The position numbers and the translations under genes are program-made. DNA of 64,000 bases from Rapidithrix thailandica (GTDB lineage Bacteria; Bacteroidota; Bacteroidia; Cytophagales; Flammeovirgaceae): NCBI RefSeq assembly GCF_039710355.1, contig NZ_JBDKWZ010000014.1, forward strand, positions 62,001 to 126,000, read 5' to 3'. Below the pieces are notes generated by a model. The model was given only the letters and a program-made list of their open reading frames with translations, was not told the origin of the DNA and ran no database searches. Shown in pieces: positions 1 to 9,360 of the stretch; the stretch's first letter is position 1; each line of letters starts with the position of its first letter.

Positions 1-270
1 AGTTTAATGGATGGCAAATGTCATAGAGTTTTTTAGATCTGAGTAGAGATACAGAACATTGCAATCGTGAATCGAAAATTTAAACCTGCTCCAAATTACT
101 TCTTGGTAAGTTGTAGGAATATTACAATCTTGTTTGAAAATTTATTGAGCTTGTATAAATTTTCAGGCCCTTTTGAAGGAAAATTATGTGGTATGAAAAA
201 GTAGCTCCAGGCAACCGGAAGGGCTTGATAAGAGTTCTGTGTTTTAAACAAAAAGTGAGCATAAAATTGA
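1..270. other. Intergenic leader with solo repeat end
   Basis: No gene is supported here. At about 77-95 there is the sequence AAAATTTAAACCTGCTCC, which matches the right terminus of a dispersed repeat family seen again near 1943, 6609 and 19546. The element's left part is not recognisable, so this is probably a solo or truncated end. The rest should hold the promoter of the AraC gene that starts at 271. Confidence 0.4.
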
Positions 271-1110
271 ATGAAAACTATTGCTATCCCCGATGAACTG
301 AATTCAGACACATCGCTATCAATTAATCTTTTCGATTACAGGAGTCTGAAAGAGCTATCAAAGCAACAAGTTGTCCTCCATAAGAATACATTTAGTTTTT
401 TGAGGGAAGGAACGAAGGAAGTTTTTTTTGATGATTCTTCACTCTCGATTGATAGTACCGAATTTTTACTGATGAAATCGGGCCATTGTATAATGACGGA
501 AAAACTATCTGAGGTGAATAGCAATTACAACAGCGTTTTGCTTTTCTTTGGAAATGAATCCGTATTGAAATTCATTCGAAAATTCGAACTCCACAAATCC
601 GAATTGACAAATTATCAATCCGTTTATTCCTTTCAGTATGACCCATTCATTAAGCGCTTCGTCCACAGTCTGTTAGATATTCTTAAATTATCAAAAACAA
701 CCCAAAAACACATCTTAGAAGTTAAGTTTGAGGAACTGATGCTTTATCTGCTTGAAATGAGAGGAACTGATTTTATTTATTCACTCATTAACAATAATGA
801 TAATCAAACCCGGAAATTTATTCAAACCGTTGAACATAATCAGTTCAATAAATTAAGTTTGAAAGAATTGGCTTTCTTATGCAATATGAGTGTTTCTTCG
901 TTCAAGCGAGAATTTAAAAAACACTATGCGGAATCTCCTATAAAATGGTTTCAGGACAAGAGGTTGGGATATGCATGTCGCTTATTGAAAGACGAACACA
1001 AAAGACCTTCGGATATCTATTTGGAAGTGGGCTATGAAAATTTGTCAAGTTTTGTACAGGCATATAAGTCCAAGTATGGTATTACGCCCAAACAACACCA
1101 TAAGGCCTGA
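271..1110 (+). CDS. AraC family transcriptional regulator
   Basis: This 279-residue protein is a DNA-binding regulator. The C-terminal ~95 residues form a two-helix-turn-helix AraC domain: the first helix pair includes LSLKELAFLCNMSVSSFKRE and the second ends in the family signature YENLSSFVQAYKSKYGITPK. The first ~170 residues carry no domain I can name; in this family that part senses a ligand or dimerises. The ATG start is the first good one after an AT-rich leader. The next gene (YbhB-like) begins about 90 bases downstream on the same strand and could be a target, but that is inference. Length is normal for the family. Confidence 0.88.
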   Translation: MKTIAIPDELNSDTSLSINLFDYRSLKELSKQQVVLHKNTFSFLREGTKEVFFDDSSLSIDSTEFLLMKSGHCIMTEKLSEVNSNYNSVLLFFGNESVLKFIRKFELHKSELTNYQSVYSFQYDPFIKRFVHSLLDILKLSKTTQKHILEVKFEELMLYLLEMRGTDFIYSLINNNDNQTRKFIQTVEHNQFNKLSLKELAFLCNMSVSSFKREFKKHYAESPIKWFQDKRLGYACRLLKDEHKRPSDIYLEVGYENLSSFVQAYKSKYGITPKQHHKA

Positions 1111-1200
1111 GCTTTTAGAAACATTTTTTGGACGATCTCCTATGCTGGTCTAAAGTCACTCTCCTTTAAGTTTGCTAGAAATAGTTAAATCATTGATAGT

Positions 1201-1758
1201 ATGAAAAAAGCAAATTTAATTTTAGGGTTGATACTGATCGTGTCAACAAGTGTTTTGGGACAGAGTACATTTACTCTTTCAAGTAAAGATTTAGGAGGAC
1301 AAGCTATAAAATCACAAGAATTTAATGGCTTTGGCTGTACAGGGAAAAATGAGTCCCCCCAGCTGTCTTGGGCAAATGCGCCCGAAGGAACAAAAAGCTT
1401 TGCCATCACGATGTATGACCCTGATGCACCGACAGGAAGTGGCTGGTGGCACTGGCTGGTATTTGATATTCCTTCAGACGTGAATGAACTGGTGGCAAAC
1501 GCAGGGAATATTGACCTCAATTTGGCACCCAAGGGGGCTATTCAAAGTATCACCGACTATGGACTAAAAGGATATGGAGGGCCTTGTCCTCCGGAAGGCC
1601 ACGGGCCGCATCAATATATCCTTACCGTTTACGCGTTGAAAACGGAGAAACTAGGACTGAACGCAAATACGAATGCAGCAGTGGTTGGCTATTATTTATG
1701 GAGTAATACATTGGCAAAAGCTAGTATTGTGGCCTACTATCAGAGAGAGAAAAATTAA
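1201..1758 (+). CDS. YbhB/YbcL family Raf kinase inhibitor-like (PEBP) protein
   Basis: This is a phosphatidylethanolamine-binding-protein fold of the bacterial YbhB type, 185 residues. A cleavable signal peptide (residues 1-20, ending VLGQ) predicts export, so it probably acts in the periplasm. The family's anion-binding pocket is visible as DPDAPTGSGWWHWLVFDIP at roughly residues 79-97 and as GYGGPCPPEGHGPHQY further on. The substrate of bacterial members is not established. A strong hairpin and T-run follow directly. Alternatives are unlikely given both signature blocks. Confidence 0.92.
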   Translation: MKKANLILGLILIVSTSVLGQSTFTLSSKDLGGQAIKSQEFNGFGCTGKNESPQLSWANAPEGTKSFAITMYDPDAPTGSGWWHWLVFDIPSDVNELVANAGNIDLNLAPKGAIQSITDYGLKGYGGPCPPEGHGPHQYILTVYALKTEKLGLNANTNAAVVGYYLWSNTLAKASIVAYYQREKN

Positions 1759-1772
1759 CGATGTACGGACAA

Positions 1773-1806
1773 AAACGGTTTGAACTTTCATTTAAACCGT
1801 TTTTTG
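1773..1806 (+). terminator. Rho-independent terminator after YbhB gene
   Basis: Arms AAACGGTTT and AAACCGTTT surround a 12-nt loop and are followed by TTTTG. It lies 15 bases after the stop codon at 1758. Confidence 0.8.
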
Positions 1807-1879
1807 TTTTGTAGGGATTCACCCAAGTTACAGTGTGTTGTGTTTTCACCGTTCAGGTATGGTTTTGAGTACGATAGGG

Positions 1880-1965
1880 CAACAGATTTTAAACGGAAAA
1901 CGGATAAAATAGAGTACGAATTAAAAGAACCCAAAAAGTAAAATTTAAACCTGCTCTAAAATACA
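1880..1965. repeat. Right end of dispersed AAATTTAAACMTGCTCT repeat
   Basis: The motif AAATTTAAACCTGCTCTAA at about 1943-1961 repeats near 77, 6609 and 19546. In the most complete copy (19386-19562) it is one arm of a terminal inverted repeat. Here only the right end is recognisable. Confidence 0.45.
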
Positions 1966-2053
1966 ATTAACATGAATGCGAATTCGAAAACGGAGTTCTT
2001 TGATGAATAGCTGTGAAATATGAGGGCGTATATTCATTTAAACTAACCATCCT

Positions 2054-2266
2054 ATGAAGGAAATTAGCGAAATGATTGAATTGAAGTTCTATGAAGTTCT
2101 GAATCATAAAATGCTTCTTCAGGACTTTGAGCCATGGGTTTACAAGACGCACGAACTTGAATCTGAATTACCGGAAGGTATCTATACTGATTTAATCTCA
2201 TTGAATTTTAAAGAGAAATATGCTCATAATCAATTAGAAAAAATACAACGGACCGGGAGTCAATGA
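2054..2266 (+). CDS. Small hypothetical protein, probably an N-terminal fragment
   Basis: This is a 70-residue soluble, acidic open frame with helical segments (MIELKFYEVLNHKM, DFEPWVYKTHELE) and a leucine-rich second half ending LEKIQRTGSQ. The style resembles the N-terminus of longer Bacteroidota hypothetical or immunity-like proteins, where a DFE.WVY motif is followed by a DLISLN segment. The abrupt end suggests a truncated gene, but this is inference from memory of the family pattern. No signal peptide or membrane segment is visible. It stands alone between the YbhB gene and the convergent SMR gene. Confidence 0.5.
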   Translation: MKEISEMIELKFYEVLNHKMLLQDFEPWVYKTHELESELPEGIYTDLISLNFKEKYAHNQLEKIQRTGSQ

Positions 2267-2369
2267 CTCAAACACAATGGCAGGCGAGCTGGCAAGCACT
2301 CCAGCAGGTTTTTGAATTTGAAATTTGCCGGCCTGAACCTGCCACTGCGTTTGTATGAAACCCTTAGAG

Positions 2370-2711
2370 TTACTCTTGGAGGGTATCGAAACGGCCTTTC
2401 CCTAATTCCAATGCCAAAACTCCCGAAACAATTAATATGATCCCGATCACCTGAACAAAACTCAAGGGTTCTTTGAAAAAGAACACTCCGATGAGAACAA
2501 GCAATGTAATTCCTAATGCCGCCCAAATACCATAGGCTACTCCAATGGTCATTCCGCTTTTGAGAGATAAAGACAACATAAAATAAGCTCCTACCACACC
2601 AAGAACTGCGATGATGGAAGGTAAGGGTTTGGTAAAACCAGAAGATTGTCTAGTAGCGATAGCGCCAATCAGTTCTGCGGCGATTGCTCCGAAAAGAAAT
2701 AAGTACTTCAT
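2370..2711 (-). CDS. SMR family multidrug efflux transporter
   Basis: This is a 113-residue four-helix small multidrug resistance protein that exchanges protons for cationic drugs in the inner membrane. The conserved membrane glutamate is in helix 1 (MKYLFLFGAIAAELIGA, E13). Helix 3 carries GVAYGIWAALGITLLVLIG. I chose the ATG at 2711 because the upstream in-frame ATG at 2750 would add residues before the normal helix 1. The gene is transcribed away from the HxlR gene at 2863, an arrangement typical of a regulator and its target. Confidence 0.92.
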   Translation of the reverse strand: MKYLFLFGAIAAELIGAIATRQSSGFTKPLPSIIAVLGVVGAYFMLSLSLKSGMTIGVAYGIWAALGITLLVLIGVFFFKEPLSFVQVIGIILIVSGVLALELGKGRFDTLQE

Positions 2712-2862
2712 ATCTTTTTTTAACAAAACTACCAGAAGATGAAGGATCAAGGAATAAGGCAGAAATTTATCCTTTACGGATAATTTTATCCCTATCGCTG
2801 CGAAAGTGAAACAAAAATGATTTTATTAACTTTATGAAATTCACCTTTTTAAAGAAAAGAAT

Positions 2863-3246
2863 ATGCAAAGCTATGAAAATAAAATACCGCAAGACCTCGA
2901 ATACGGGGTGACGGTGACCATGAAAGTATTAGCAGGTAAATGGAAACCATGTATTATTGATTGTATTGCTAATGGGATGAAGCGACCCAATCAGATACAT
3001 AAAAAAATAAAACAGGCCAACAAACGGGTAGTCAATCAACAATTAGGAGAGTTGTATGAATATGATATTGTTTCAAAAAAAGTATATCAAGAATACCCTT
3101 TAAAAGTTGAATATGAACTGACCGACTTTGGAAGAACTTTGCTTCCGATTATTTCAATTATGGAAGAGTGGGGGAATGAAAATGCACAAAAAATCTATGA
3201 ATTAGCCATACAGAGAAAGGAAAATATTGCTCCCTTAGAAGTTTAG
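2863..3246 (+). CDS. HxlR family winged-helix transcriptional regulator
   Basis: This 127-residue HxlR regulator has the usual N-terminal phrase LAGKWKPCIID, a winged helix through residues ~20-95, and YELTDFGRTLLPII near the end. HxlR proteins often respond to quinones, aldehydes or similar electrophiles. It is divergent from the SMR efflux gene with a 151-base intergenic region, so control of that pump is the natural hypothesis. The intergenic DNA contains TTATCCTTTACGGATAATTT, a possible operator. Confidence 0.9.
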   Translation: MQSYENKIPQDLEYGVTVTMKVLAGKWKPCIIDCIANGMKRPNQIHKKIKQANKRVVNQQLGELYEYDIVSKKVYQEYPLKVEYELTDFGRTLLPIISIMEEWGNENAQKIYELAIQRKENIAPLEV

Positions 3247-3677
3247 ATGTACAAAAGCCTTATTATATTATTTCCTGTAGTGAAACTGTAAGTGGGTTTG
3301 TTCTTTTAAGTTCCAGCGTAGAAAATCCACTGCCGCGTTTGTACAGGATCATTGTACGTTGTTTCCCACATTAGAATCTCAAAAGAAAAAATTTTAGTTT
3401 AGCAAAACCTTTCAAACCCTCTCCAAAGAGGTGAGGGTATCTTTGTTGGAAAGGTTATAATTTCTGATTCTCGGAAAACCTTTGATGGCATCAAGTAAAT
3501 GGTCAAATTACTAAAGATTGAAAAAGTCGGAGCGGTGTATTACTACCATTTTCAGGAAACCGATGGCCTTTCGGATGGGATGCTAAAGGTATCCAAAAAT
3601 CCCTTCGTATTATTAGAATGTAGTGTGTTTTTTATTTTAATGAACAAACTACTCTGGTTTGGTTAGCCGATATTTTA
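3247..3677. other. Intergenic region with long imperfect hairpin
   Basis: No confident gene is present. A long stem is visible at about 3400-3452: AACCTTTC pairs with GAAAGGTT, and inside it CCCTC pairs with GAGGG. An open stretch at about 3512-3664 reads as coding-like residues (KVGAVYYYHFQETDGLSDG) but lacks a start and may belong to the decayed gene that follows. Confidence 0.4.
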
Positions 3678-3974
3678 TTGCTACTGGATTTAATCTATTT
3701 CCTGATAACGAACCACCTGTATTATAAACGCTTCTACAAAGATCAAAAATTTATACAGGCGAAAATTACCGATAAAACGGAAAATACAGACGTAGAAGGT
3801 CCTCCATACTACAGGATAAAGTATTTATTCAAGATGGGTCCGGAGATGTATGAGGGTGAAGCAGACGGAGATAAGGAGCATCGTATCGGGAGTAACGTAC
3901 AAATTCAGGTGTCGGCAAAGTTTCCTATGGAATCTCATTTGTCAGCTCCTGAAACTTCCGAAGCTTTTCAATGA
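3678..3974 (+). CDS. Hypothetical protein, possible DUF3592-like remnant
   Basis: This 98-residue frame starts at a TTG. It has a hydrophobic N-terminus (LLLDLIYFLITNHLYY) followed by a beta-rich segment with PPYYRIKYLF, MYEGEADG and IGSNVQIQVSAKFP. That layout (membrane segment, then a conversion of the type 'spacing-Y..Y.F..G...G.A....IG..V.V...P') recalls DUF3592 proteins. The same frame is open farther upstream but without a start, so this may be the 3' part of a decayed gene. Low certainty. Confidence 0.35.
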   Translation: MLLDLIYFLITNHLYYKRFYKDQKFIQAKITDKTENTDVEGPPYYRIKYLFKMGPEMYEGEADGDKEHRIGSNVQIQVSAKFPMESHLSAPETSEAFQ

Positions 3975-4046
3975 AATAGAGGATATTTTGTTGCATTTGT
4001 CAATATTCACGGATGGCGATGAATACAGAGAGGAGATGTATTATTT

Positions 4047-4508
4047 TCAAAAAAACAATTCGGTGGATTGTTTTACGTACTGCATCACAAAGGAGCTTTG
4101 AATTTTACTAATACTCGGAATCACCGAAAGCTTTTGGGCGATAAAGTTGTTATACTCTTCCACATCTTTTACCACCACTTTCAACACACAATCAACGATT
4201 CCCCCTGTAATAAACGCCTCCATTACTTCGTCTAATTTGACAATCTCTTTGGCAAAATGTTCCGTAACTTCCTGTTGTTGGCTATGAAGCGAAACGTTCA
4301 CAATCACCGTGAAATTTAGCCCGACCTTTTTGTTGTCGACCAAGGCCACATAATTTTTGATATACCCCTCCTTCTCCAGTTTTTTAATCCTGTCATACAC
4401 AGAGGTACGGGACATATTTAAGCGCTCTGTAAGGTCGGTGATATCGAACCTGGCATTGTTCTGAAGTATCCTTAAAAGTTGTTTATCCTGATTGCTTAAT
4501 TCTTCCAT
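4047..4508 (-). CDS. Lrp/AsnC family transcriptional regulator
   Basis: This 153-residue Lrp-type regulator has an N-terminal helix-turn-helix (LLRILQNNARFDITDLTERL then MSRTSVYDRIKKLEKEGYI) and a C-terminal RAM ligand-binding domain. It probably senses an amino acid. It is divergent from the EamA exporter at 4659, a common pairing in which the Lrp protein controls an amino-acid or metabolite exporter. The 150-base intergenic region contains the exporter promoter. Length is normal. Confidence 0.92.
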   Translation of the reverse strand: MEELSNQDKQLLRILQNNARFDITDLTERLNMSRTSVYDRIKKLEKEGYIKNYVALVDNKKVGLNFTVIVNVSLHSQQQEVTEHFAKEIVKLDEVMEAFITGGIVDCVLKVVVKDVEEYNNFIAQKLSVIPSISKIQSSFVMQYVKQSTELFF

Positions 4509-4615
4509 CGGATTTTTTCCGGCAAACTTATAAAAGTCAATTTAAAAACTGTATTTTGTTCGCTAAAAAAGCCTTCTTATAAGATTATTTCCGTATTTCA
4601 TTGCCTGATATCATC

Positions 4616-4640
4616 TTGAGTTCAAAGAATTATACATTTG
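4616..4640 (+). promoter_or_regulatory. Candidate Bacteroidota promoter for EamA gene
   Basis: TACATTTG at 4633-4640 matches the TAnnTTTG -7 box of Flavobacteriia. A TTG lies at 4616-4618, closer than the usual spacing. If it is used, transcription starts near 4647, which argues against the upstream TTG as a translation start and favours the ATG at 4659 or 4662. Confidence 0.35.
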
Positions 4641-4658
4641 TGCGCACAAAACAAATGT

Positions 4659-5561
4659 ATGATGATTAAGCATATTGGTATCGTTGCTTTGGGAGCATTG
4701 AGTTATGGCATGCTCTCTTCCTTTGCAAAAATTGCTTACATGCAAGGATATAATGCAGGAGAGATAACTTTTGCACAGGCGTTCATAGGCGCTTTCATTT
4801 TATGGGCCTTTGTTTTATTCAGAGTTGTAAAGAACAAATCGCTTAAACTCATTGGCAACTGGAAGTTGTTGTTGGCCGGCACCTCAATGGGGGTTACAGC
4901 TTATACGTATTACCTTTCTGTGGAATACATTCCGGCTTCGTTGGCGATTGTTTTATTAATGCAAGTAACCTGGATGAGTATTCTGGCGGAATGGATATTC
5001 TTTAAAAAGAAGCCTTCCTCTATTCAGATCACCTCTACATGCTTTCTTTTCATAGGGACCATATTAGCCGGGGATTTTCTCAATACCGACAATGTTGATT
5101 TGTCTTTGTTGGGTATATTATTAGCAATTTTATCCGCTTTATTATATACCCTATATGTACTATTTACAAGCAAACTGGGCAATGACGTTCCCATGTTTGA
5201 AAAGAGCGCCTTAATGACGACCGGCTCAGCATTGATGATTTTATTGATCAATCTGAAATCCATCACCACCAGCCATCACTTTGATGTGGGCTTGTTACAG
5301 TGGGGGATATTTTTGGCCATTTTCGGGACCGTCATCCCACCCATCTGTTTTACTACCGGAATGCCAAAAGTCGGCCCGGGTATAAGCTCGATTTTAATTA
5401 CTTTAGAGTTGCCGGCTGCTGTTTTTTGTGCGCATATTATTCTTCATGAACAGGTAGTTCCTTTACAAGTAGTAGGTATTTTGATTATGCTGATTTCTAT
5501 TATTTATCTTAATTTAGCCACAACAAAAAAAGAAAAGCGGCTGAAAGCAAAAGTGATATAA
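4659..5561 (+). CDS. EamA family (DMT superfamily) transporter
   Basis: This is a ten-helix drug/metabolite transporter of about 300 residues with two EamA repeats. The first repeat has GALSYGMLSSFAKIAY and ends near IFFKKKPSS. The second starts at LLGILLAILSALLYTLYVLF. It probably exports an amino acid or small metabolite. The ATG at 4659 is preferred to the TTG at 4638 because the TTG overlaps a likely -7 box. It is divergent from an Lrp regulator and followed 54 bases later by an acetyltransferase gene. Confidence 0.9.
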   Translation: MMIKHIGIVALGALSYGMLSSFAKIAYMQGYNAGEITFAQAFIGAFILWAFVLFRVVKNKSLKLIGNWKLLLAGTSMGVTAYTYYLSVEYIPASLAIVLLMQVTWMSILAEWIFFKKKPSSIQITSTCFLFIGTILAGDFLNTDNVDLSLLGILLAILSALLYTLYVLFTSKLGNDVPMFEKSALMTTGSALMILLINLKSITTSHHFDVGLLQWGIFLAIFGTVIPPICFTTGMPKVGPGISSILITLELPAAVFCAHIILHEQVVPLQVVGILIMLISIIYLNLATTKKEKRLKAKVI

Positions 5562-5615
5562 TGTAGGAATGTACTACTGGATATTTGGACAAATATTCCG
5601 CTTAAACCAACAAAA

Positions 5616-6536
5616 ATGAGACAAATTGAAATAGACGTAAATAAGACTACATATACGCTATGCATTGGCTATAAGCAGGATGAAAAGCGGAGAAGGGCTT
5701 TCAACAATATGTGCCGGTCATTTTGGGATTTTGATTTTGAAGCGTATTATCAGTCCGGTTATTGGGATGATAGCTGCCTACTATATTCTATTTTTCACGG
5801 AGATACCATCGTATCTCATACTACGGTCAGTATATTCCGTACATCTTTCCTTGGAATGCCCCAAAGGCTTTTACAACTTGGCACGGTGATGACCGATCAA
5901 GCTTATCAAAGAAAAGGCTTAAGTCGCTTTTTGATGGAGTACATCCTGGAAGATTATAAAAAGCAGGTGGATGGTTTTTTACTTTTTGCCAATGACACCG
6001 TCTTGGATTTTTATCCGAAGTTCGGGTTTTATCCTGTTCCTGAGCATCAGGCTTTTAAAAACCTCCAGGATAGCTTTTCCGCAAAAGAAAGAGAGGTGAG
6101 GAAGTTAGACTTATCGGAAGCAAGCGATCTGTATTTATTTGAACAGCTGGTCAATAAAGCCGCTATAAACAGTAAAGTTCAACTTTATAACAGAGGCTTA
6201 TCATTTTTTTATTGTTATGCCTATCCGGAATTTGGCTATAAGGACTCGATATACTATGTTGAGAATTTGGATTGTGTGGCGGTGGTCCGGGAGGAAAGTG
6301 ACGGAGTGTTATTGCTGCAAGAGGTATTTGCCGAAAGCACAATAGATATTCATACATTAATTTCTGCTTTAAGTAGTGATGGGATACGGCAGGTCCGCTT
6401 GGGTTTTACGCCTGTTCAGGAAGGGTTTGAATACCAAGAATATCAGAATGAAGATTTGACACTTTTTGTTTCAGAGCCTTTGAAAACCTTATTTGAGACA
6501 AAAAAACTCATGATACCATTGCTATCTCATACCTAA
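5616..6536 (+). CDS. GNAT family N-acetyltransferase
   Basis: This is a 306-residue protein with an N-terminal GNAT domain. The acetyl-CoA binding segment is TDQAYQRKGLSRFLMEYI at residues ~93-110, matching the Q/R-x-x-G-x-G/A pattern. The C-terminal ~150 residues form an extension without a name that I recognise, ending FVSEPLKTLFETKKLMIPLL. The acceptor substrate cannot be read from the sequence. It lies 54 bases after the EamA exporter and may be cotranscribed. Confidence 0.87.
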   Translation: MRQIEIDVNKTTYTLCIGYKQDEKRRRAFNNMCRSFWDFDFEAYYQSGYWDDSCLLYSIFHGDTIVSHTTVSIFRTSFLGMPQRLLQLGTVMTDQAYQRKGLSRFLMEYILEDYKKQVDGFLLFANDTVLDFYPKFGFYPVPEHQAFKNLQDSFSAKEREVRKLDLSEASDLYLFEQLVNKAAINSKVQLYNRGLSFFYCYAYPEFGYKDSIYYVENLDCVAVVREESDGVLLLQEVFAESTIDIHTLISALSSDGIRQVRLGFTPVQEGFEYQEYQNEDLTLFVSEPLKTLFETKKLMIPLLSHT

Positions 6537-6569
6537 TAAGAACTGAGGAAGCTATACGCAAAAAATGAT

Positions 6570-6632
6570 GCGCTGAGGTTCCTGAAATGGGAATTTTCGG
6601 CCCAAAAGGTGAAGTTTAAACATGCTCTAATA
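6570..6632. repeat. Truncated dispersed repeat (family 2)
   Basis: GCTGAGGTTCCTGAAATGGG..., then GAAGTTTAAACATGCTCTAA, aligns with 19506-19564 (GCTGAGGTTTATGAAATGGA..., GAAATTTAGGCATGCTCTAA). This is the right third of the element; the left terminus is not present. Confidence 0.6.
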
Positions 6633-6790
6633 TAACTCTGCCTTCTGTAAGAATACTCGTATTTTTTGTGAAACTTGCGACTGTACTTGCTCCGGACCGT
6701 TATTCCTTTTTCATCGTTTCCGGACTGGACTTTAGGGCTTTTTTATAGTATGGTTCATTCATAATCTCAAAGTTTAACATAATAAAATTT

Positions 6791-7585
6791 ATGAAATACC
6801 TTTTGTTAATTTTCTGTTTTCAGTTTTTGAATTCTTCACCGGATTTTGTGGAAGTGGGAGACTTTTGTTTGGAGTATGAAATTTCAGGAAACGGGCAACA
6901 TATTGTCTTGTTGGAAGGTGGGGCGAGGGCCGGGTTGTCAGATTGGGATTCTGTGTATCAGGAAATTTCAAAAAACTATACCGTGATCAGGTACTCACGG
7001 GTTGGAAATGGGAATTCCACACAAATAAAGCGGCATTTCACTTCACAAGATTACGCAAAATATGCCAATGAACTCTTAGAAAAATTAAGCATAGATGTAC
7101 CGGTGATTGTCGTAGCCCATTCTTACGGAGGGAGTGTCGCCAGGGATTTTTGTGCCGCCTATCCGCAAAAAGTAAAGGCATTGTTAATGCTGGACCCTTC
7201 TTCCGAACATGACGTAGATATTCTTCGAGCCATTGATCTTGAAAAGGGAAATGCGGAAATCGCACAAATTAAACTGGATGATATGGCCAATGGAATGTCT
7301 AACAATTATCTGGATTTTTGGAGCAAACGCCCTTTGCCGGATTATCCTCAGATCCCGGATATTCCTGTTACGGTGATTGTTTCGGTCAAAAAGAGTGAGA
7401 CTCCGGCCAACCTGTTTTTTACAGACAAAGGGCGCAAACTATGGGGGGAACATTGGAGCGATTGGGTGGGTGCATTCCCCTCAGGACGCTCCGTTTTGAC
7501 GGAAAAAAGCGGACATTTTATCCAGTTTGACGAGCCTGAATTGGTGATCAAAGAACTGGAAGCCCTAACAAAAAAGTTAAGGTAG
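6791..7585 (+). CDS. Alpha/beta hydrolase
   Basis: This 264-residue protein has an N-terminal hydrophobic segment (KYLLLIFCFQFLN), probably a signal peptide or anchor. It then has an alpha/beta-hydrolase fold with oxyanion region VLLEGGARAG, nucleophile elbow VAHSYGGSVA at residues ~107-116, an acid after strand 6 and a histidine in EKSGHFIQFDEPE. The family cleaves esters, lactones or amides; the substrate is unknown. It stands alone, 100 bases before an SDR gene on the same strand. Confidence 0.88.
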   Translation: MKYLLLIFCFQFLNSSPDFVEVGDFCLEYEISGNGQHIVLLEGGARAGLSDWDSVYQEISKNYTVIRYSRVGNGNSTQIKRHFTSQDYAKYANELLEKLSIDVPVIVVAHSYGGSVARDFCAAYPQKVKALLMLDPSSEHDVDILRAIDLEKGNAEIAQIKLDDMANGMSNNYLDFWSKRPLPDYPQIPDIPVTVIVSVKKSETPANLFFTDKGRKLWGEHWSDWVGAFPSGRSVLTEKSGHFIQFDEPELVIKELEALTKKLR

Positions 7586-7684
7586 GAGAGAGTAATTCTC
7601 TTTCTGGGAATTGATGTATGGAGGTACAGATGTTATTTAAGATACAAAAACAAAAGAGCGGAATTTGTAAAAATAATCCGGAAT

Positions 7685-8344
7685 ATGAAAACAGGAATCA
7701 TCACAGGCTGTAGCAGGGGAATAGGTTTCGCAACGGCCAAATTGTTGACCGAATCTCAAGCGTATGAAATTATTGGGACTTCTACATCCGGGAAGCATCC
7801 CATTTCAAAATCAAATTTTCGCTGTTGCCAATTGGATCTTTCCGACAGTAAGTCAATACACAATTTTGTCCAGGCACTTGGAGAGGTACAGCTTGACTTC
7901 CTTATTAACAATGCCGGTATTTTGCTAGAAAGGTGGGATGAGCCGACTGTGAATATACAGCAATTAAGGGATACGTTTAATGTAAATCTTTTTGGGACGA
8001 TCGAGCTAACGGAGAAGCTCTTACCGAAGATGAACCCAGGCGGGCATATCATCAATGTTACTTCCGATTGGGGCTCTTTCAGTGAAACGGGTTTTGACGA
8101 ATATCAGCCTCATTATAAAATGTCAAAATCAGCGCTGAACATGTACACCAAACTGTTAGCAGAAAGGCTGGCGGATAAAAATACGATCGTTTCCTCCCTT
8201 GATCCCGGATGGACCCAAACGGATATGGGTGGAAAGGAAGCCTCGAGAAAACCCGAAGAGGTGGCCACGGATATTTTGAATTTATTGGAGGGCGATGTCA
8301 TCAGCGGTCAATTCTGGCACCAAGGGAAAATCAGAGAGTGGTAA
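7685..8344 (+). CDS. SDR family oxidoreductase
   Basis: This 219-residue short-chain dehydrogenase has the cofactor loop TGCSRGIGFA at residues 7-16, the structural motif INNAGIL, and the catalytic Tyr-x-x-x-Lys in PHYKMSKSALNMY, preceded by the serine-bearing NVTSDWGS. The catalytic set is complete, so it should be an active NAD(P)-dependent reductase. Small size and the ending SGQFWHQGKIREW resemble carbonyl-reductase-like SDRs. The substrate is unknown. Confidence 0.93.
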   Translation: MKTGIITGCSRGIGFATAKLLTESQAYEIIGTSTSGKHPISKSNFRCCQLDLSDSKSIHNFVQALGEVQLDFLINNAGILLERWDEPTVNIQQLRDTFNVNLFGTIELTEKLLPKMNPGGHIINVTSDWGSFSETGFDEYQPHYKMSKSALNMYTKLLAERLADKNTIVSSLDPGWTQTDMGGKEASRKPEEVATDILNLLEGDVISGQFWHQGKIREW

Positions 8345-8499
8345 AACAGGGGAAAAGGCATGCGAAGCTTCCGGTTGGCTATACGATAGCAGGGCCAGAG
8401 CCTAAAAACCGTAATCTGTTTCATTTCTTCCTTAAAATGTATTGGACAAAACTTCGCAGATCTGCTATTTTTACAGTTTAACCCTATGATGATTACCAA

Positions 8500-9360
8500 T
8501 TGAACAAAAAATATAGCATACCGGAATTTATTAAGTATTTGAACATCGACAGTTCAAAAAATGAGGATATTCATATAGTCTGGTATGACAATCAAAGTGA
8601 AATCCGGCTTCAGTCAAAGCCTATAAATATTGATTTTTATCTTCTGGCCATTAAACTGGACTTTGATAAAAATCTGGACTTTGGGCAAACCGGATTTGAT
8701 AAGGCTGACTCCTACCTTTATTTCGATTCGCCAGACAAAACGTTGGAGTGGGATTTAAAGCAATCTATGTCTGGTTATAATATCCTGATCAGCAAAAGGC
8801 TGTTTACAAAGTATGCGAAGGATTATAATTTTATGCATTATAAGAATCATGAGGCACTGTTTGTAACAAAAGAGGAAGAAGGGGTTTTATTGGATCTCTT
8901 TCAAAAGGCATATACAGAGTATAACCAGGAAAATTTCTCGAAAGAAATCCTATTGTCCTATTCGACATTGATCCTTTCGTATATCAATACCTTTTATAAA
9001 AGGCAATTCGACACGCGAGGAAAATTATATAATAAAATTGTGAGTGATTTTTATAAGCATCTGGAAGATTATTACGATCATCACAAGGACATCACAAAAC
9101 TGCCCTCCGTAGCTTTCTTTGCAGACAAATCTAACCTATCTTCCAATTATTTCGGAGACGTTATTAAGCACTTTACAGGTAATTCACCCCAGGAACATAT
9201 TCATCAGCATGTGTTACAAATTGCTAAAAATAAGCTTCGCCAATCTGAGCTTACCATCAGTGAAATAGCCTATAGCCTGGGCTTTGAATACCCTACCTAT
9301 TTTACAAGATTCTTCCGGAAAGAAACAGGAATTACCCCCTCCGTATTTCGAGATCAGTAA
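8500..9360 (+). CDS. AraC family transcriptional regulator (TTG start)
   Basis: This 286-residue AraC regulator starts at TTG; the two upstream ATGs (8485, 8488) are out of frame and run into a stop at once. The N-terminal part resembles the cupin-like sensor of Bacteroidota AraC proteins (SKPINIDFYLLAIKLDFDK). The C-terminal domain includes SSNYFGDVIKHFTGNSPQEH and the signature ISEIAYSLGFEYPTYFTRFF. It lies about 100 bases upstream of two alpha/beta hydrolase genes, the likely targets. Confidence 0.9.
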   Translation: MNKKYSIPEFIKYLNIDSSKNEDIHIVWYDNQSEIRLQSKPINIDFYLLAIKLDFDKNLDFGQTGFDKADSYLYFDSPDKTLEWDLKQSMSGYNILISKRLFTKYAKDYNFMHYKNHEALFVTKEEEGVLLDLFQKAYTEYNQENFSKEILLSYSTLILSYINTFYKRQFDTRGKLYNKIVSDFYKHLEDYYDHHKDITKLPSVAFFADKSNLSSNYFGDVIKHFTGNSPQEHIHQHVLQIAKNKLRQSELTISEIAYSLGFEYPTYFTRFFRKETGITPSVFRDQ